In this document: positions 1 to 10,417 of the stretch, piece by piece
Position numbering within the stretch: position 1 is the stretch's first letter
Layout of the letters: each line of letters starts with the position of its first letter
DNA from: Lentisphaeraceae bacterium
GTDB taxonomy: Bacteria; Verrucomicrobiota; Lentisphaeria; Lentisphaerales; Lentisphaeraceae
NCBI GenBank assembly: GCA_021232515.1
Contig: JAJPOQ010000155.1
Span: forward strand, 1-40,997
DNA: 40,997 nucleotides
Direction of reading: 5' to 3'
Made by a program: the position numbers and the translations under genes
Notes under the pieces: model-generated
The model's database searches: none
What the model saw: the letters and a program-made list of their open reading frames with translations, nothing else
Told to the model about the DNA's origin: nothing

Positions 1-42
1 GGTTCACTCGAGGTCAAACTCTTTCAGTTATGCATAAGTTCA

Positions 43-94
43 GCAGAGGTAGACTCCGACGAGTTGGGAAGACCCATTCTCGTCTACGCTCTGC
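43..94. repeat. Long imperfect hairpin / palindromic element
   Basis: GCAGAG (43-48) pairs with CTCTGC (89-94), and GTAGAC (49-54) pairs with GTCTAC (82-87) with one bulged base at 88. Inside, GAG (61-63) pairs with CTC (79-81) and TGGG (65-68) with CCCA (73-76) around an AAGA loop. An alternative inner stem pairs GACGAG (58-63) with CTCGTC (79-84). No T-run follows on either strand, so it does not look like a Rho-independent terminator. A repetitive extragenic palindrome or the end of a small mobile element is possible. The structure is seen directly; its role is unknown. Confidence 0.6.
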
Positions 95-214
95 CTTTAA
101 ATGAAAATAAAGTGTCAACTTTTAATCAGGACTAGACACTAAATCCCAAATAACTGACTGTTTATCGCCAAATACTATATTCCAAACAACTAGTACCTAA
201 ATACTCCAGAAACA

Positions 215-246
215 AAAAAGCCCCGCAAAGAATTGCGAGGCTTTTT
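215..246 (-). terminator. Rho-independent terminator of gltBD (possibly bidirectional)
   Basis: A stem of A-run, GCC, one C/A mismatch, CGCAA closes an AGAA loop with TTGCG, GGC and a T-run. Read on the minus strand the stem is followed by a run of T residues about 20 bases after the gltD stop codon. The flanking A and T runs are symmetrical, so it could also stop transcription arriving from the left. Confidence 0.85.
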
Positions 247-266
247 AAAATATTTAGAAGCTATAC

Positions 267-1745
267 TTAACTTCTTGGAAGATCCCCGTCCATTCCTTTA
301 GTAGGAAGATCTGAGTGTCCCATCAAGTAAGTATCTATAGCATGAGCTGCTTCACGACCTTCTGAGATAGCCCAAACGATCAACGACTGACCGCGGCGCA
401 TATCACCAGCTGCGAAAACACCTTCAACGCTAGTTGAGTAGTCACCGTATTCAGCTTTAACGTTTCCACGAGCGTCTAGTTCAAGACCAAGCTGAGAAAC
501 TACTGTGTTTGTTTCTGGACCAGTGAAACCTAGAGCAAGTAGAACTAACTCACATGGCCACTCTTTTTCAGTTCCAGGAACTTCATTAATTTTAAATCCA
601 CCGCCTGAGCGATCGACTTCAACTTGCACAGTCACTAGTGACTTAAGTTTACCGTTTTCGTCGCCTTTGAATTCCTTAGTAGAAATACTCCAGTAACGAT
701 TACAACCTTCTTCGTGAGAAGTAGAAGTCTTAAGCTTCATTGGCCAGAAAGGCCAAGGCATATTTTCAGTACGGTTAACAGGAGCTTTACCGAGAAGCTC
801 GAAGTTAGCTACAGACTTAGCACCGTGACGGTTTGAAGTACCTATACAGTCAGAACCTGTATCACCACCACCGATAACGATAACGTTTTTATCTGTTGCC
901 CAGATCTGCTCTCCGCCGATTTCCTCAGCAGTATCACCAGCATTACGCTTATTCTGCTGTGGAAGGAAATCCATAGCTTGAACAACGCCATCTAGGTCGA
1001 TACCTGGAACAGGAAGTGAACGACGAACTGTAGCACCGCCACAAAGAACAACTGCATCGAATTGTTTCTTAAGCTCTTCGCCTAAGATATCTACACCGAT
1101 GTGAGTGCTTACTTTGAAGATGATGCCTTCTTCTTCCATCACTTTAACGCGACGATCGATGATCCACTTCTCCATCTTGAAGTCTGGAATACCGTAACGA
1201 AGAAGACCACCAACGCGATCAGCTCTTTCAAAAACTGTTACTGTGTGACCAGCACGGTTTAATTGTTGAGCCGCAGCAAGACCAGCAGGTCCTGAACCGA
1301 TAACTGCAACAGTTTTACCTGTGCGGTTTTCTGGAGGTTGTGGAGCGATCCAGCCTTCAGCAAAACCTTTTTCAACGATAGACTTTTCGATATTTTCGAT
1401 AGTGATCGCTGGGTCATTGATTGTCATAACACAAGCTTCTTCACAAGGAGCTGGACACAGACGACCTGTGAACTCCGGGAAGTTGTTAGTTGTGTGTAAG
1501 CGCTCAAGAGCCTTCTTCCACTGGCCTCTGTAAACCAGATCATTAAAGTCTGGAATAAGGTTACCAAGTGGACAGCCACTGTGACAGAACGGAATACCGC
1601 AGTCCATACAGCGAGCGCCTTGAGTTTCCACTTGCTCATCATTTAGAGCAACTGTGAATTCTTTATAATTCTTTAAACGATCTTCGACGGGGAGCTTAGA
1701 CTCGACCTGACGATCGTATTCTTTAAAACCGGTTGTTTTTCCCAT
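267..1745 (-). CDS. gltD: Glutamate synthase (NADPH) small subunit
   Basis: This is the beta subunit of bacterial glutamate synthase. It oxidises NAD(P)H on FAD and passes electrons through [4Fe-4S] clusters to the large subunit, which makes two glutamates from glutamine and 2-oxoglutarate. The 492 residues match the usual length. The N-terminal cysteine-rich segment contains [14 protein letters not shown] near residue 46 and a second set, [10 protein letters not shown], near residue 96. An FAD-binding [10 protein letters not shown] fold lies near residue 150 and a second nucleotide-binding motif, GGGDTGSDC, near residue 293. The C-terminal [16 protein letters not shown] segment is typical of the family. 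It lies 12 bp downstream of gltB on the same strand and is followed by a strong terminator, so the two form an operon. Nothing is missing. Confidence 0.97.
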   Translation of the reverse strand: MGKTTGFKEYDRQVESKLPVEDRLKNYKEFTVALNDEQVETQGARCMDCGIPFCHSGCPLGNLIPDFNDLVYRGQWKKALERLHTTNNFPEFTGRLCPAPCEEACVMTINDPAITIENIEKSIVEKGFAEGWIAPQPPENRTGKTVAVIGSGPAGLAAAQQLNRAGHTVTVFERADRVGGLLRYGIPDFKMEKWIIDRRVKVMEEEGIIFKVSTHIGVDILGEELKKQFDAVVLCGGATVRRSLPVPGIDLDGVVQAMDFLPQQNKRNAGDTAEEIGGEQIWATDKNVIVIGGGDTGSDCIGTSNRHGAKSVANFELLGKAPVNRTENMPWPFWPMKLKTSTSHEEGCNRYWSISTKEFKGDENGKLKSLVTVQVEVDRSGGGFKINEVPGTEKEWPCELVLLALGFTGPETNTVVSQLGLELDARGNVKAEYGDYSTSVEGVFAAGDMRRGQSLIVWAISEGREAAHAIDTYLMGHSDLPTKGMDGDLPRS

Positions 1746-1757
1746 GTTTCAGTTCCC

Positions 1758-4700
1758 CTATACTTCAGTTAACTGTTTGCCTTCAGCGGCTTCTCGAGCC
1801 AGGCGTTCAAGTGCTTTCTTGTAGTCAACAGGCATAACTTTGATAATCTTCTTAAGAGCATCGTCAAAGTTTTCTAGTATCTTTCCTGCGACTGTAGAAC
1901 CAGTGTAGTTCAAGTGGTTTCGGATGTAACCTTTAAGTTCTTCTTTCTCTTCGTCTGTATCGACAGTTTCGAAAGCTACAAGCTCAGGGTTACAGCGCTT
2001 TTCGATGAAGTCGCCTTCTTCGTCAAGTATGTAAGCAACACCACCACTCATACCAGCAGCGAAGTTACGACCTGTGCTACCAAGGATGATTGCTTTACCA
2101 CCAGTCATATATTCACAACCGTGGTCACCAACGCCTTCAACAACTGCTACTGCACCAGAGTTTCTTACACAGAAACGCTCGCCAGCTATACCGTTGATGT
2201 AAGCTTCACCGTGAACTGCACCGTAAAGTGTTACGTTACCAGTGATGATGTTCTCTTCAGGAACGATTGTTGACTTAGCTGGAGGCTTAATGATAAGTTT
2301 TGCACCAGACAAACCTTTACCAAGGTAATCATTTGTATCGCCTTCAACTTTCATTGTCAGACCGAAAGTACTGAATGCACCGAAACTCTGTCCTGCTGAT
2401 CCATGAACGGTTAGATTCACTGTATCTTCTGGAAGACCAGCGGCTCCGTGGATTTTAGAGATTTCGTTTGAAAGAATCGCACCAACTGAACGGTCGGTAT
2501 TGATAATTGGTAAGTCGATATTGACTTTCTCTTTCTTTTCGATTGCACTCTTCGCAAGCTTAAGAAGATTCATGTCGAATACATTCTCAAGTTCGTGATC
2601 TTGCTTCTCTGTATTACGGATCGCTACGCTTTCCGGAACCTCAGGTTTGAAAAGAATCGTTGAAAGGTCAAGACCTTTTGCCTTAAAGTGTTCGATTGCT
2701 TCACGAGTCTCAAGCTTCTGTGACTGACCAACCATCTCATCGATCGTGCGGAAACCAAGTTCTGCCATGATCTTACGAAGTTCTTCAGCAACGAAACGGA
2801 AGTAACGGATAACGTGCTCTGGCTTACCTTTGAATTTCTTACGAAGTTCAGGATCCTGAGTTGCAACACCAACTGGACATGTATTTAGATGACAAACACG
2901 CATCATGATACAACCAGAAGCAACAAGAGGAGCAGTTGCAAAACCGAACTCTTCTGCACCTAGTAGACATGCTATAGCAACGTCGCGACCAGTTTTAAGC
3001 TGACCATCACACTCAAGAGCGATACGACTACGAAGGCCATTCATAACAAGTGTTTGTTGAGCTTCTGCTAGACCTAGCTCCCATGGAAGACCACAGTGCT
3101 TAAGTGATGTTAGAGGTGAAGCACCAGTACCACCGTCAAATCCTGAAACGAGGATGACGTCAGCTTTAGCTTTAGCAACACCAGCTGCAATCGTACCAAC
3201 ACCAACTTCAGAAACAAGCTTAACGTTTACACGAGCTTCGCGGTTAGCATTTTTAAGGTCATAAATTAATTGAGCCAAATCCTCGATAGAGTAGATATCG
3301 TGGTGAGGCGGAGGAGAAATAAGACCAACATATGGCGTCGAGTTACGACACTTAGCTACCCATGGGTAAACTTTTTCACCAGGTAGCTGTCCACCTTCAC
3401 CAGGCTTAGCACCCTGAGCCATTTTGATCTGGATCTCATTTGAGTTTGTTAAGTAGTGACTTGTCACACCGAAACGACCCGAAGCAACCTGCTTTATTGC
3501 TGAACGACGCCAGTCGCCATTGTCATCTTTCTCAAAGCGACGTGGATCTTCACCACCCTCACCTGAGTTAGAACGACCGCCGATGCGGTTCATAGCGATA
3601 GCTAGGTTTTCGTGTGCTTCACGGCTGATTGAACCGTAAGACATAGCACCAGTTTTAAAACGTTTAACGATCTCAGTCCAGTCTTCAACCTCTTCAAGTG
3701 GAATAGGTTCTTTACCTGTGAACTCAAATAGTCCACGGATAGTCATAAGTTTTTTAGACTGATCATTGATTAGTTTACTATACTCGTCGTAGCTTTGCGG
3801 GTTGTCCTGACGGACTGACTGCTGAAGCTTAGCAACTGTAAGTGGGTTGAACAAGTGACGTTCACCGTTACGGCGCCATTGATAATCGCCACCTACATCT
3901 AGTTCTGAGCTAGAAGGTATGTCGACTTCAGGGAAACCATTTGCATGACGCTTAGCTACTTCTTGTTCTATCTCAACAAGACTAATACCGCCGATACGTG
4001 AAGCTGTTTTAGTGAAGAATTTGTCAACAAGCTCTTTACCAAGACCAACTGCTTCGAAGATCTGTGCGCCACGGTAAGACTTAAGAGTCGAGATACCGAT
4101 CTTAGTCATTACTTTGTTGATACCAAGACCAACTGCTTTTACGTAGTTAGCAACTGCTTTATCGTGGTTGGCGTCTTTGATAAATCCTTCAAGGATCATT
4201 TCATCAAGAACTTCAAATACTTGGTAAGGGTTAACTGCTGTTACGCCATAACCAAATAGTAGAGCAAAGTGGTGAACTTCACGAGCTTCTGCAGTTTCAA
4301 TCGCGATTCCACAGTGAGAACGCTGACGTTCACGTGAAAGTCCGTGTTGGAGAGCACCGGCTGCTAGTAAAGCTGGGATAGGTGCCATCTCTTTATTGAC
4401 ACCACGGTCAGAAAGAATAATGATTGTTGCACCATCTTTGATTGCTGATATAGCATCCTGAACTAGTTGGTCAAGAACTTTCTCCATACCAGCCGCACCA
4501 GAAGAAATCGGATATAGCATAGAAAGTGTAGCAGCTTTAAGATCTTCTTTATCAAGTCCTTTAAGCTTCACCATATCTTCGTTAGTCAAAATTGGGTTTT
4601 GAATACGAAGTTTAGTACAGTGTTCTGGACCATGAGAGAAAATGTTGTGATCTGCACCCATTGTCAAACTAAGGTCAGTTACCAGCTCTTCACGGATACC

Positions 4701-6371
4701 GTCTAGAGGTGGGTTTGTAACCTGTGCAAAAAGTTGGTGGAAGTAGTTATAAAGTAGTTGCGGTCTGTCTGAAAGAACTGCTACTGGAGTATCTGTACCC
4801 ATAGAACCAATTCCCTCTTTGCCCGTTTGAGCCATAGGGAGAATTAGTTTCCTAACATCTTCCTGTGTGTAGCCAAAAGCACGCTGACGAGTTTTAGAGT
4901 CAGTTTCTTCAGTAGGAATCATGCCGTCTTTCACATAAGGAAGATCACGGAAGTGAAGTTGATTCTCATCTAACCATTCGCGGTAAGGGTGAGCTTCTGC
5001 AACTTGCTTTTTGACTTCTTCGTCACCAAGGATCGTACCTGCTTCCATGTCAACTAGGAACATTTTACCAGGCTCCAAGCGACCATTGCGCTCAACATTT
5101 TCCGGCTCTACTTTCACAACACCAGTTTCAGATGACATGATAACCCAGCCATCTTTTGTAACTGTGTAACGTGAAGGACGAAGACCGTTACGGTCTAGTA
5201 GTGCACCGATAACGTGACCGTCTGTGAAAGGAATAGAAGCTGGACCGTCCCATGGCTCCATAACTGCAGACATGTACTCATAGAAAGCTTTCTTGTATTC
5301 TGGCATGCTGCGGTGTTTTTCCCACGCTTCAGGTACCATCATCATCATAACTTCAGGAAGTTTACGACCAGTCATAAGCAGTAGTTCAACAACCATATCC
5401 ATAGTCGCTGAGTCAGACTTACCGTCGATAACTACAGGAAGAAGTTTAGCGATATCTTCGCCGAACACTTCACTTTTAAATAGTTCTTCACGAGCACGCA
5501 TACGGTTAACGTTACCACGCTGAGTATTGATCTCACCGTTGTGACACATGTAACGGAACGGCTGTGCAAGGTCCCAAGTTGGGAAAGTGTTTGTTGAGAA
5601 ACGCTGGTGAACAAGTGCTAGACGAGTTACTACTTTCGGGTTAGAAAGGTCTTTATAGAAGTCTTCCATGTCTTCTGGACGAAGAAGGCCTTTATAAATA
5701 ATAGTAGTGGTCGAAAGACTTGGGAAGTAGAAATAGTTCTTCTCTGAAAGTTCAGATTCACGAATTTCACGTTCAGCAAATTTTCTCGCGATGTAAAGCT
5801 TGATGTTGAAGTTTTGCTCATCAAGAGCTTTTTCGCCTTTACCGATGAACACCTGCATGATATGCGGCTCAGTTTCAGCAGCGATACGACCAACTACAGA
5901 ACGATCTACTGGAACTTCACGCCAACCAAGTAGCGATAGTCCTTGTTCTTTTATAGCTGCTTCAAGTGTTTCAACACACTTAGCACGTTCTGCTTCTTCG
6001 CGTGGCAGGAAAACCATACCACAAGCATACTCGCCAGGTTCAGGTAAATTTAAATCAGCACAATCTTCTTTAAAAAAGTCGAATGGTATATCCATTAACA
6101 AACCTGCACCGTCACCAGTTTTGGCATCGGCACTCACCGCACCACGGTGTGTAAGCTTAATAAGTATCTCTAGTGCTTTATGTATAATGTCGTGGCTTTT
6201 TTCGCCGCGTAAGCTACAAATGAAGCCAGCGCCGCAGTTCGCGGTTTCTGTATCAGGTAGGTATAATCCTCGCTGACGCTGATTCATTCCAAGTTCTTTA
6301 GCTGTGAAGTCCATAGTGTAAATATCTCTCGTTAATATATCACAGGTTTCATCTATAATTTTTGGGTACAT
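1758..6371 (-). CDS. gltB: Glutamate synthase (NADPH) large subunit
   Basis: This is the alpha subunit of glutamate synthase: an N-terminal class II glutaminase, a central domain, an FMN-binding synthase TIM barrel with a 3Fe-4S cluster, and a C-terminal beta-helix. The catalytic cysteine lies in NCGAGF (Cys46 from the listed start). The cluster cysteines are in [12 protein letters not shown]-barrel motifs such as [11 protein letters not shown] are present, and a GXXGE-rich glycine repeat ends the protein. At 1537 residues it has the normal length. The start is uncertain. The listed ATG (6371) would give a 45-residue propeptide; ATGs at 6314 and 6287 would give shorter ones, and the last begins [11 protein letters not shown], like many family members. 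No convincing ribosome binding site decides between them. It is the first gene of the gltB-gltD operon. Confidence 0.97.
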   Translation of the reverse strand: MYPKIIDETCDILTRDIYTMDFTAKELGMNQRQRGLYLPDTETANCGAGFICSLRGEKSHDIIHKALEILIKLTHRGAVSADAKTGDGAGLLMDIPFDFFKEDCADLNLPEPGEYACGMVFLPREEAERAKCVETLEAAIKEQGLSLLGWREVPVDRSVVGRIAAETEPHIMQVFIGKGEKALDEQNFNIKLYIARKFAEREIRESELSEKNYFYFPSLSTTTIIYKGLLRPEDMEDFYKDLSNPKVVTRLALVHQRFSTNTFPTWDLAQPFRYMCHNGEINTQRGNVNRMRAREELFKSEVFGEDIAKLLPVVIDGKSDSATMDMVVELLLMTGRKLPEVMMMMVPEAWEKHRSMPEYKKAFYEYMSAVMEPWDGPASIPFTDGHVIGALLDRNGLRPSRYTVTKDGWVIMSSETGVVKVEPENVERNGRLEPGKMFLVDMEAGTILGDEEVKKQVAEAHPYREWLDENQLHFRDLPYVKDGMIPTEETDSKTRQRAFGYTQEDVRKLILPMAQTGKEGIGSMGTDTPVAVLSDRPQLLYNYFHQLFAQVTNPPLDGIREELVTDLSLTMGADHNIFSHGPEHCTKLRIQNPILTNEDMVKLKGLDKEDLKAATLSMLYPISSGAAGMEKVLDQLVQDAISAIKDGATIIILSDRGVNKEMAPIPALLAAGALQHGLSRERQRSHCGIAIETAEAREVHHFALLFGYGVTAVNPYQVFEVLDEMILEGFIKDANHDKAVANYVKAVGLGINKVMTKIGISTLKSYRGAQIFEAVGLGKELVDKFFTKTASRIGGISLVEIEQEVAKRHANGFPEVDIPSSSELDVGGDYQWRRNGERHLFNPLTVAKLQQSVRQDNPQSYDEYSKLINDQSKKLMTIRGLFEFTGKEPIPLEEVEDWTEIVKRFKTGAMSYGSISREAHENLAIAMNRIGGRSNSGEGGEDPRRFEKDDNGDWRRSAIKQVASGRFGVTSHYLTNSNEIQIKMAQGAKPGEGGQLPGEKVYPWVAKCRNSTPYVGLISPPPHHDIYSIEDLAQLIYDLKNANREARVNVKLVSEVGVGTIAAGVAKAKADVILVSGFDGGTGASPLTSLKHCGLPWELGLAEAQQTLVMNGLRSRIALECDGQLKTGRDVAIACLLGAEEFGFATAPLVASGCIMMRVCHLNTCPVGVATQDPELRKKFKGKPEHVIRYFRFVAEELRKIMAELGFRTIDEMVGQSQKLETREAIEHFKAKGLDLSTILFKPEVPESVAIRNTEKQDHELENVFDMNLLKLAKSAIEKKEKVNIDLPIINTDRSVGAILSNEISKIHGAAGLPEDTVNLTVHGSAGQSFGAFSTFGLTMKVEGDTNDYLGKGLSGAKLIIKPPAKSTIVPEENIITGNVTLYGAVHGEAYINGIAGERFCVRNSGAVAVVEGVGDHGCEYMTGGKAIILGSTGRNFAAGMSGGVAYILDEEGDFIEKRCNPELVAFETVDTDEEKEELKGYIRNHLNYTGSTVAGKILENFDDALKKIIKVMPVDYKKALERLAREAAEGKQLTEV

Positions 6372-6385
6372 TAGTATATTGAATG

Positions 6386-6391
6386 ATTATA
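6386..6391 (-). promoter_or_regulatory. Candidate -10 box of gltBD
   Basis: Perfect TATAAT on the minus strand, 15-20 bases upstream of the first possible gltB ATG. The hexamer 17 bases further upstream (GTCATT) is a poor -35 match. If it is used, the leader to the first ATG would be only about 14 nt, which may favour one of the downstream gltB starts. Confidence 0.35.
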
Positions 6392-6531
6392 CTTTGTCGA
6401 ATCGTTTTAATGACGAAATTGTAATTTAAATACAGCACTTCACAAAAAACACCCCCATAACCATACGTAAGGTACTTATAAAGATATACTTAAAAAAATA
6501 AAAAAAGTTTTAAAAAAAGCATTATATCAAG

Positions 6532-6552
6532 TCTTTTTCGTACCGAAAAAGA
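6532..6552. repeat. Perfect 9-bp inverted repeat, 3-base spacer
   Basis: TCTTTTTCG (6532-6540), spacer TAC, then CGAAAAAGA (6544-6552). It lies about 160 bases upstream of the gltB start and 230 bases upstream of the divergent gene. It could be a dimeric repressor or activator site or a small hairpin. No regulator is assigned. Confidence 0.5.
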
Positions 6553-6784
6553 GGCTAAAAAGGTCTATTTTATGCCATTTTTACAAATAGGTAATTTATT
6601 GAATATGAATACAAAAATAGTAATTTCACGTGTTTTAATCTCAAACCTCTAATACATTTTTGTAAAAATAGTTTTTCACAAAAAAATCACTATTTCACTC
6701 CTGAATATCTTTAGCCAAGCTCTTGTTTTTATATCAAAAGAAGACAGTTTAAGATCAAATTAATTTCACTAGAGATATTTCACT

Positions 6785-7186
6785 ATGTTGCCAAGATACG
6801 CTATCTACTATCCTATCCATTTTATCGGAATCTTTTTAACTTTCATGTGCATCGGTGCGATGTGTATTTACTGCCGAAATGGCGGTAAAAAAGAAGATAA
6901 CCCTTCTAGAAAATTTTTAGCTATAACTCACGGCGTAAGCTTACTATTTATCATGGTCGGTGGTATGGGACTTATGAAAGCAACTGGTGCTTCGGCGGAT
7001 GGCTTCCCAGGCTGGATTATGCTTAAGCTAGGCATATGGCTAATTGTCGGTATGAGCTCAATGATCATCTACAAAAAACCAAACTTATCGACTATCTGGT
7101 TCATTATTTTCAGCTTACTCGGTATATTAGCTGGATTAACAGCCAAGTTTAAATCATTTGACGGCTACCTCAATTACTTTAACTAA
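6785..7186 (+). CDS. Small four-helix membrane protein, unknown function
   Basis: The 133 residues form four hydrophobic segments (about residues 8-28, 45-65, 75-95 and 104-121) joined by short charged loops. The second loop is rich in Lys, Asp and Asn (GGKKEDNPSRK). Histidines lie in helix 1 (YYPIHF) and at the start of helix 2 (ITHGVS). The layout recalls small heme-associated or SirB2-like four-helix membrane proteins, but I see no diagnostic signature and assign no function. Only two bases separate its stop from recN, so they are probably cotranscribed. The upstream ribosome binding site is weak. Confidence 0.8.
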   Translation: MLPRYAIYYPIHFIGIFLTFMCIGAMCIYCRNGGKKEDNPSRKFLAITHGVSLLFIMVGGMGLMKATGASADGFPGWIMLKLGIWLIVGMSSMIIYKKPNLSTIWFIIFSLLGILAGLTAKFKSFDGYLNYFN

Positions 7187-7188
7187 TC

Positions 7189-8862
7189 ATGCTCACTAGC
7201 CTACACATCAAGAACCTTGCTCTTGTTGAGCAACTCGACATAGACTTTTCCGCTGGATTAAACACAGTTACTGGTGAAACAGGTGCTGGTAAGTCCGTCA
7301 TACTTGGAGCTATAAAACTTCTCCTCGGCGAAAGAGCGGATAAGTCACTCATTCGTACAGATGCAAGTAAGGCAGAGATAAGTGCCATCATTGAATTGGG
7401 CTCTATCCCCTTCCTCAAAAACCTTGCTGAAAAGATTCTTGAAAACGCAGGCATAGAAGCCGATGAAAGTGGTCAAATAATTCTTAGAAGAGTTATATCC
7501 CCATCAAGTAGCAAAAACTTTATCAACTCCACTCCTACTTCATTGGCAACGATGAAAGATCTCGGAAAGTGTTTTATCGATATATATGCACCTGGTGAAC
7601 AACAAGGACTGGCCGACAACAGTAAGCAACGTTTTCTTTTGGACCGCTATGGTAATCTTGGCAAAAACCTAGAAACTGTCAAAGCTGCTTACGAAAAGCT
7701 TCGAGTACTTGAAGAAGAGAAAGAGAACTTTCATAACGAGGTCCCTGACCGAGGCGAACTAGAGATACTTCGTTATCAATTCAAAGAAATAAAAGACGCC
7801 AACCTTCAAAAAAATGAAGATGAAACTGTCAATCTTGAGTACAACCAGTCTGCTGGTGCCAAAGAACTCATGGAGTCATCTCTCAAAGCTCAGGATCTTA
7901 TCTCGGGCGATGACAATTCAATCATCAACTCAATTCAGTTTCTAACTCGTCAGCTCCAAGAAATGGCTTCGATAGACGAAACCAATGCAGGCCCCTTTTT
8001 AGATACCGCGGAGACTCTGAGTGAAGGTTTAAATGACCTCTCTCGCGATCTTGATTCATACACAAACAGACTCAACTTAGATCCCGAAAACCTCGCCTTC
8101 TTAGAAGAAAGAATGTCAATCATTCAGCAAATGAAAAGAAAGTATGGTCCTGAATTAAGCGATGTCTTTACCTATGCAGCTAAACTGAATGAAAAGATCT
8201 CCAAAGCTGACAAGTTTGAAGACCTCTATGACGAACTTTTGGCAAATATTGAAACTGCTCAAAAAGACTTTAATAAAGCTGCAGCTACTCTTTCAAAAAA
8301 ACGACATGGCGTTACCAAAGGCTTAGCGTCATCGATCTCTGAACAACTAAAAGACCTCGGCTTTAAAAGCAGTGAATTCACCATCGAAATATCGCAAACA
8401 AAAGAAAGCTCCACTGGTTTTGATCACATAGAGTTTTGTTTCGCGCCAAATGCTGGTGAAGGCACTAAACCAATCAAAGACATAGGCTCTAGCGGTGAGA
8501 TCTCCCGAGTCATGTTAGCGGTAAAGTCTGTCTTAGCTAAAATAGACCAAGTACCGGTTCTCATCTTCGATGAAATAGATGCAAACATAGGTGGTATAGT
8601 TGCGACTCAAGTTGCCAAAAAGCTTGTATCATTAGGCAAAGAACACCAAATCTTCTGTATCACTCACATGCCTCAAGTTGCCGCTGGTGGTTGCACGCAC
8701 TACAGAGTTGAGAAGAATGTTAAAAATGGCCGTACCTTTACCGAAATGGTCCTCTTAGAAAATGAAGATCGCGTCGAAGAAGTTGCTCGTATGCTTGGTG
8801 GAACCGACATCTCTAGTGTTGTCAGATCCCACGCAAGTGAGCTATTAGCAAGTACTATCTAA
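7189..8862 (+). CDS. recN: DNA repair protein RecN
   Basis: RecN is an SMC-like ATPase that acts in double-strand break repair by recombination. The Walker A motif GETGAGKS is at residues 29-36, after the characteristic N-terminal LTSLHIKNLALVEQL. Coiled-coil arms occupy roughly residues 150-390. The signature SSGEISRVMLAVKS, Walker B VLIFDEIDANIGG and the THMPQVAA switch segment follow in order. The length of 557 residues is typical. It follows a small membrane-protein gene by two bases. Its stop codon is only three bases from the stop of the convergent sulfatase gene, and an AT-only 6-bp hairpin (8859-8874) spans both stop codons. Confidence 0.96.
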   Translation: MLTSLHIKNLALVEQLDIDFSAGLNTVTGETGAGKSVILGAIKLLLGERADKSLIRTDASKAEISAIIELGSIPFLKNLAEKILENAGIEADESGQIILRRVISPSSSKNFINSTPTSLATMKDLGKCFIDIYAPGEQQGLADNSKQRFLLDRYGNLGKNLETVKAAYEKLRVLEEEKENFHNEVPDRGELEILRYQFKEIKDANLQKNEDETVNLEYNQSAGAKELMESSLKAQDLISGDDNSIINSIQFLTRQLQEMASIDETNAGPFLDTAETLSEGLNDLSRDLDSYTNRLNLDPENLAFLEERMSIIQQMKRKYGPELSDVFTYAAKLNEKISKADKFEDLYDELLANIETAQKDFNKAAATLSKKRHGVTKGLASSISEQLKDLGFKSSEFTIEISQTKESSTGFDHIEFCFAPNAGEGTKPIKDIGSSGEISRVMLAVKSVLAKIDQVPVLIFDEIDANIGGIVATQVAKKLVSLGKEHQIFCITHMPQVAAGGCTHYRVEKNVKNGRTFTEMVLLENEDRVEEVARMLGGTDISSVVRSHASELLASTI

Positions 8863-8865
8863 AAA

Positions 8866-10278
8866 CTATTTTAGAGAAACAAGCTTAGCTTTCAAAGTGT
8901 TTTTCATCTTCTGAAGAACTTCTTTGTACTCTATATTTTTTGCCAAGTTTGTGTACTGACGTGGATCTTTCAGCATGTCGTAAAGCTCAAAACCTTTCTC
9001 ACCATTTTTGCCATACTGCATAAAAGCCCACTTCTTACTGCGGAGCATATAGAGGTCCTTTCCTCTGACAGTCATAGCAAACTCACGAACAGAAGCCTTA
9101 GAGTTTTTCAAAACTGGAGTTAAGTCCTTACCCTGAACATGACTTGGAACACTCAAACCGCACTGTTTTGAAAGTGTTGGATACAGATCTAAAAGTTCTG
9201 TAATAGAAGTCGACACTTGTGGCTTTTGGCCTGGCAAAGCAATAATCATCGGAACTTGTGCTGACTCCTCATGTAAATTCTGTTTCTGCCAAAAAGTATG
9301 TTCGCCCAAGTGCCAACCATGGTCACTCGTGAAAACAACAATTGTATTTTCTCTAAGGCCTTCAGCTTCCAGAGCATCTAACACACGCCCAACTTGAGCA
9401 TCCATAAAAGTCACAGATGCGTAGTAGGCACTTAACATCTTTTTGCGAGTCATTTCATCTTGAACGCCATAGCTAACAGTCGTTTTACTTTGACCGGCTT
9501 TAGGGATATCCTTCAAATCTTCAGGATCATCATTCACTAGCTTCATGTCTTCAGGTGGATACATGTCGAAGTACTTCTTTGGCGCGACTAACGGCACATG
9601 TGGACGAATAAAACCTAAAGAAATAAAGAAAGACTTATCCTTTTTATTTTTAATGATTTCAATTGCTTTGGAAGCTGCGCGATAGTCTGGCTGACTTTCG
9701 CCTTCTAGAGTTTTAACTACGTAGAAAGCTCCACCAAAACCAAGTGCATAATGCTTCGTCTTATCCATATTTAATTTAGTCTTACAAAGTGCTTCAGCCT
9801 CGCCTTTTGAGAACCATTCATCTCCCTGAAAGTTGAAAACTTCACTGAATGACTGAGGGTGATCTGGCCCCGAAACACCTTCTGTTATATTCCCAGGAAT
9901 AAGCATATGGTACATCTTGCCAATTCGTGGTGCATAGTAGCCATTTTTAATGAAGTTTTGAGTCATCGTTAGTTTACTGCCAAGGTTCGCTTCAAACTTC
10001 TTAATGTTATTGCTCAACACGCCTGTTTGGTGAGGATAAAGGCCAGACATAAAGGAAGCTCTTGAAGCACCGCATACTGGAAATTGACAATAGGTATTCT
10101 TAAAAACTGTACCTTGAGATGCTATACGATCGATATTTGGCGTTTTACACTGCTCGTTACCATAAGCAGGCAAAGCTCTTGAAGATAAATCGTCTGAGAT
10201 GATAAAGAGGACATTAGGCTTTTCTGCTCCCATTAAAGATAATGACCAGAGGCACAACAATACGCAAATGAATTTCAT
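8866..10278 (-). CDS. Secreted sulfatase (iduronate-2-sulfatase-like)
   Basis: This is a type I (formylglycine) sulfatase that probably removes sulfate esters from polysaccharides outside the cytoplasm. A hydrophobic signal peptide ends near AEKP. The metal-binding motif NVLFIISDDL follows, then VCGASRASFMSG with the formylglycine cysteine at about Cys69. HGWHLGEH and the C-terminal region fit the family. The core motif reads C-x-A-x-R, with alanine in place of the usual proline. The ORF extends to a TTG at 10284, but the ATG at 10278 has AGGAA seven bases upstream and is preferred (470 residues). No formylglycine-generating enzyme gene is in the window. It is a single gene, divergent from the monoheme protein and convergent with recN. 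Confidence 0.93.
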   Translation of the reverse strand: MKFICVLLCLWSLSLMGAEKPNVLFIISDDLSSRALPAYGNEQCKTPNIDRIASQGTVFKNTYCQFPVCGASRASFMSGLYPHQTGVLSNNIKKFEANLGSKLTMTQNFIKNGYYAPRIGKMYHMLIPGNITEGVSGPDHPQSFSEVFNFQGDEWFSKGEAEALCKTKLNMDKTKHYALGFGGAFYVVKTLEGESQPDYRAASKAIEIIKNKKDKSFFISLGFIRPHVPLVAPKKYFDMYPPEDMKLVNDDPEDLKDIPKAGQSKTTVSYGVQDEMTRKKMLSAYYASVTFMDAQVGRVLDALEAEGLRENTIVVFTSDHGWHLGEHTFWQKQNLHEESAQVPMIIALPGQKPQVSTSITELLDLYPTLSKQCGLSVPSHVQGKDLTPVLKNSKASVREFAMTVRGKDLYMLRSKKWAFMQYGKNGEKGFELYDMLKDPRQYTNLAKNIEYKEVLQKMKNTLKAKLVSLK

Positions 10279-10359
10279 ACACAAGTTCCTAAATTTTTAA
10301 GCAGTACTCAAAGTTTTACAAAAACATGACAACTAAGCCCAAATTAATAATCATTTTTC

Positions 10360-10384
10360 CCAAGCCGATGTATAGTAAGCTTGG
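10360..10384. promoter_or_regulatory. Candidate promoter with flanking inverted repeat
   Basis: CCAAGC (10360-10365) and GCTTGG (10379-10384) form a 6-bp inverted repeat that brackets a -10-like TATAGT (10371-10376). This lies about 45 bases upstream of the ATG of the monoheme gene. The arrangement would suit a dimeric regulator covering the promoter. Sequence-based guess only. Confidence 0.3.
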
Positions 10385-10417
10385 TGGCGAACGACTGAAT
10401 TAACAGAAGGTTCAGTT

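Larger units (their letters stand above)
6372..6784. other. AT-rich intergenic region between gltB and a divergent gene
   Basis: About 410 bases without a credible ORF separate two divergent transcription units. The stretch is very rich in A and T runs (around 6489-6520 and 6660-6700), which suggests curved or easily melted DNA. It contains the inverted repeat at 6532-6552 and two loosely similar segments (near 6578 and 6658) in which an ATTTTT-and-ACAAA or GTAAA motif precedes ATAG. No structured RNA or tRNA was recognised. Confidence 0.5.

Noticed and set aside
30..104. 24-codon Arg/Lys-rich ORF starting at an ATG inside a TTATGCATAA palindrome
   Set aside because: Its composition follows from the hairpin sequence and there is no ribosome binding site.
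1..135. Open frame from the window edge to TAG at 133-135 (44 codons), possibly the 3' end of a gene
   Set aside because: It has no recognisable motif, the strong hairpin dominates the region and another frame is also open across it, so coding status cannot be decided.
8859..8874. CTAAAA-ACTA-TTTTAG hairpin at the recN/sulfatase junction as a terminator
   Set aside because: The stem is almost entirely A-T and has no GC core, so it is too weak to call a terminator.
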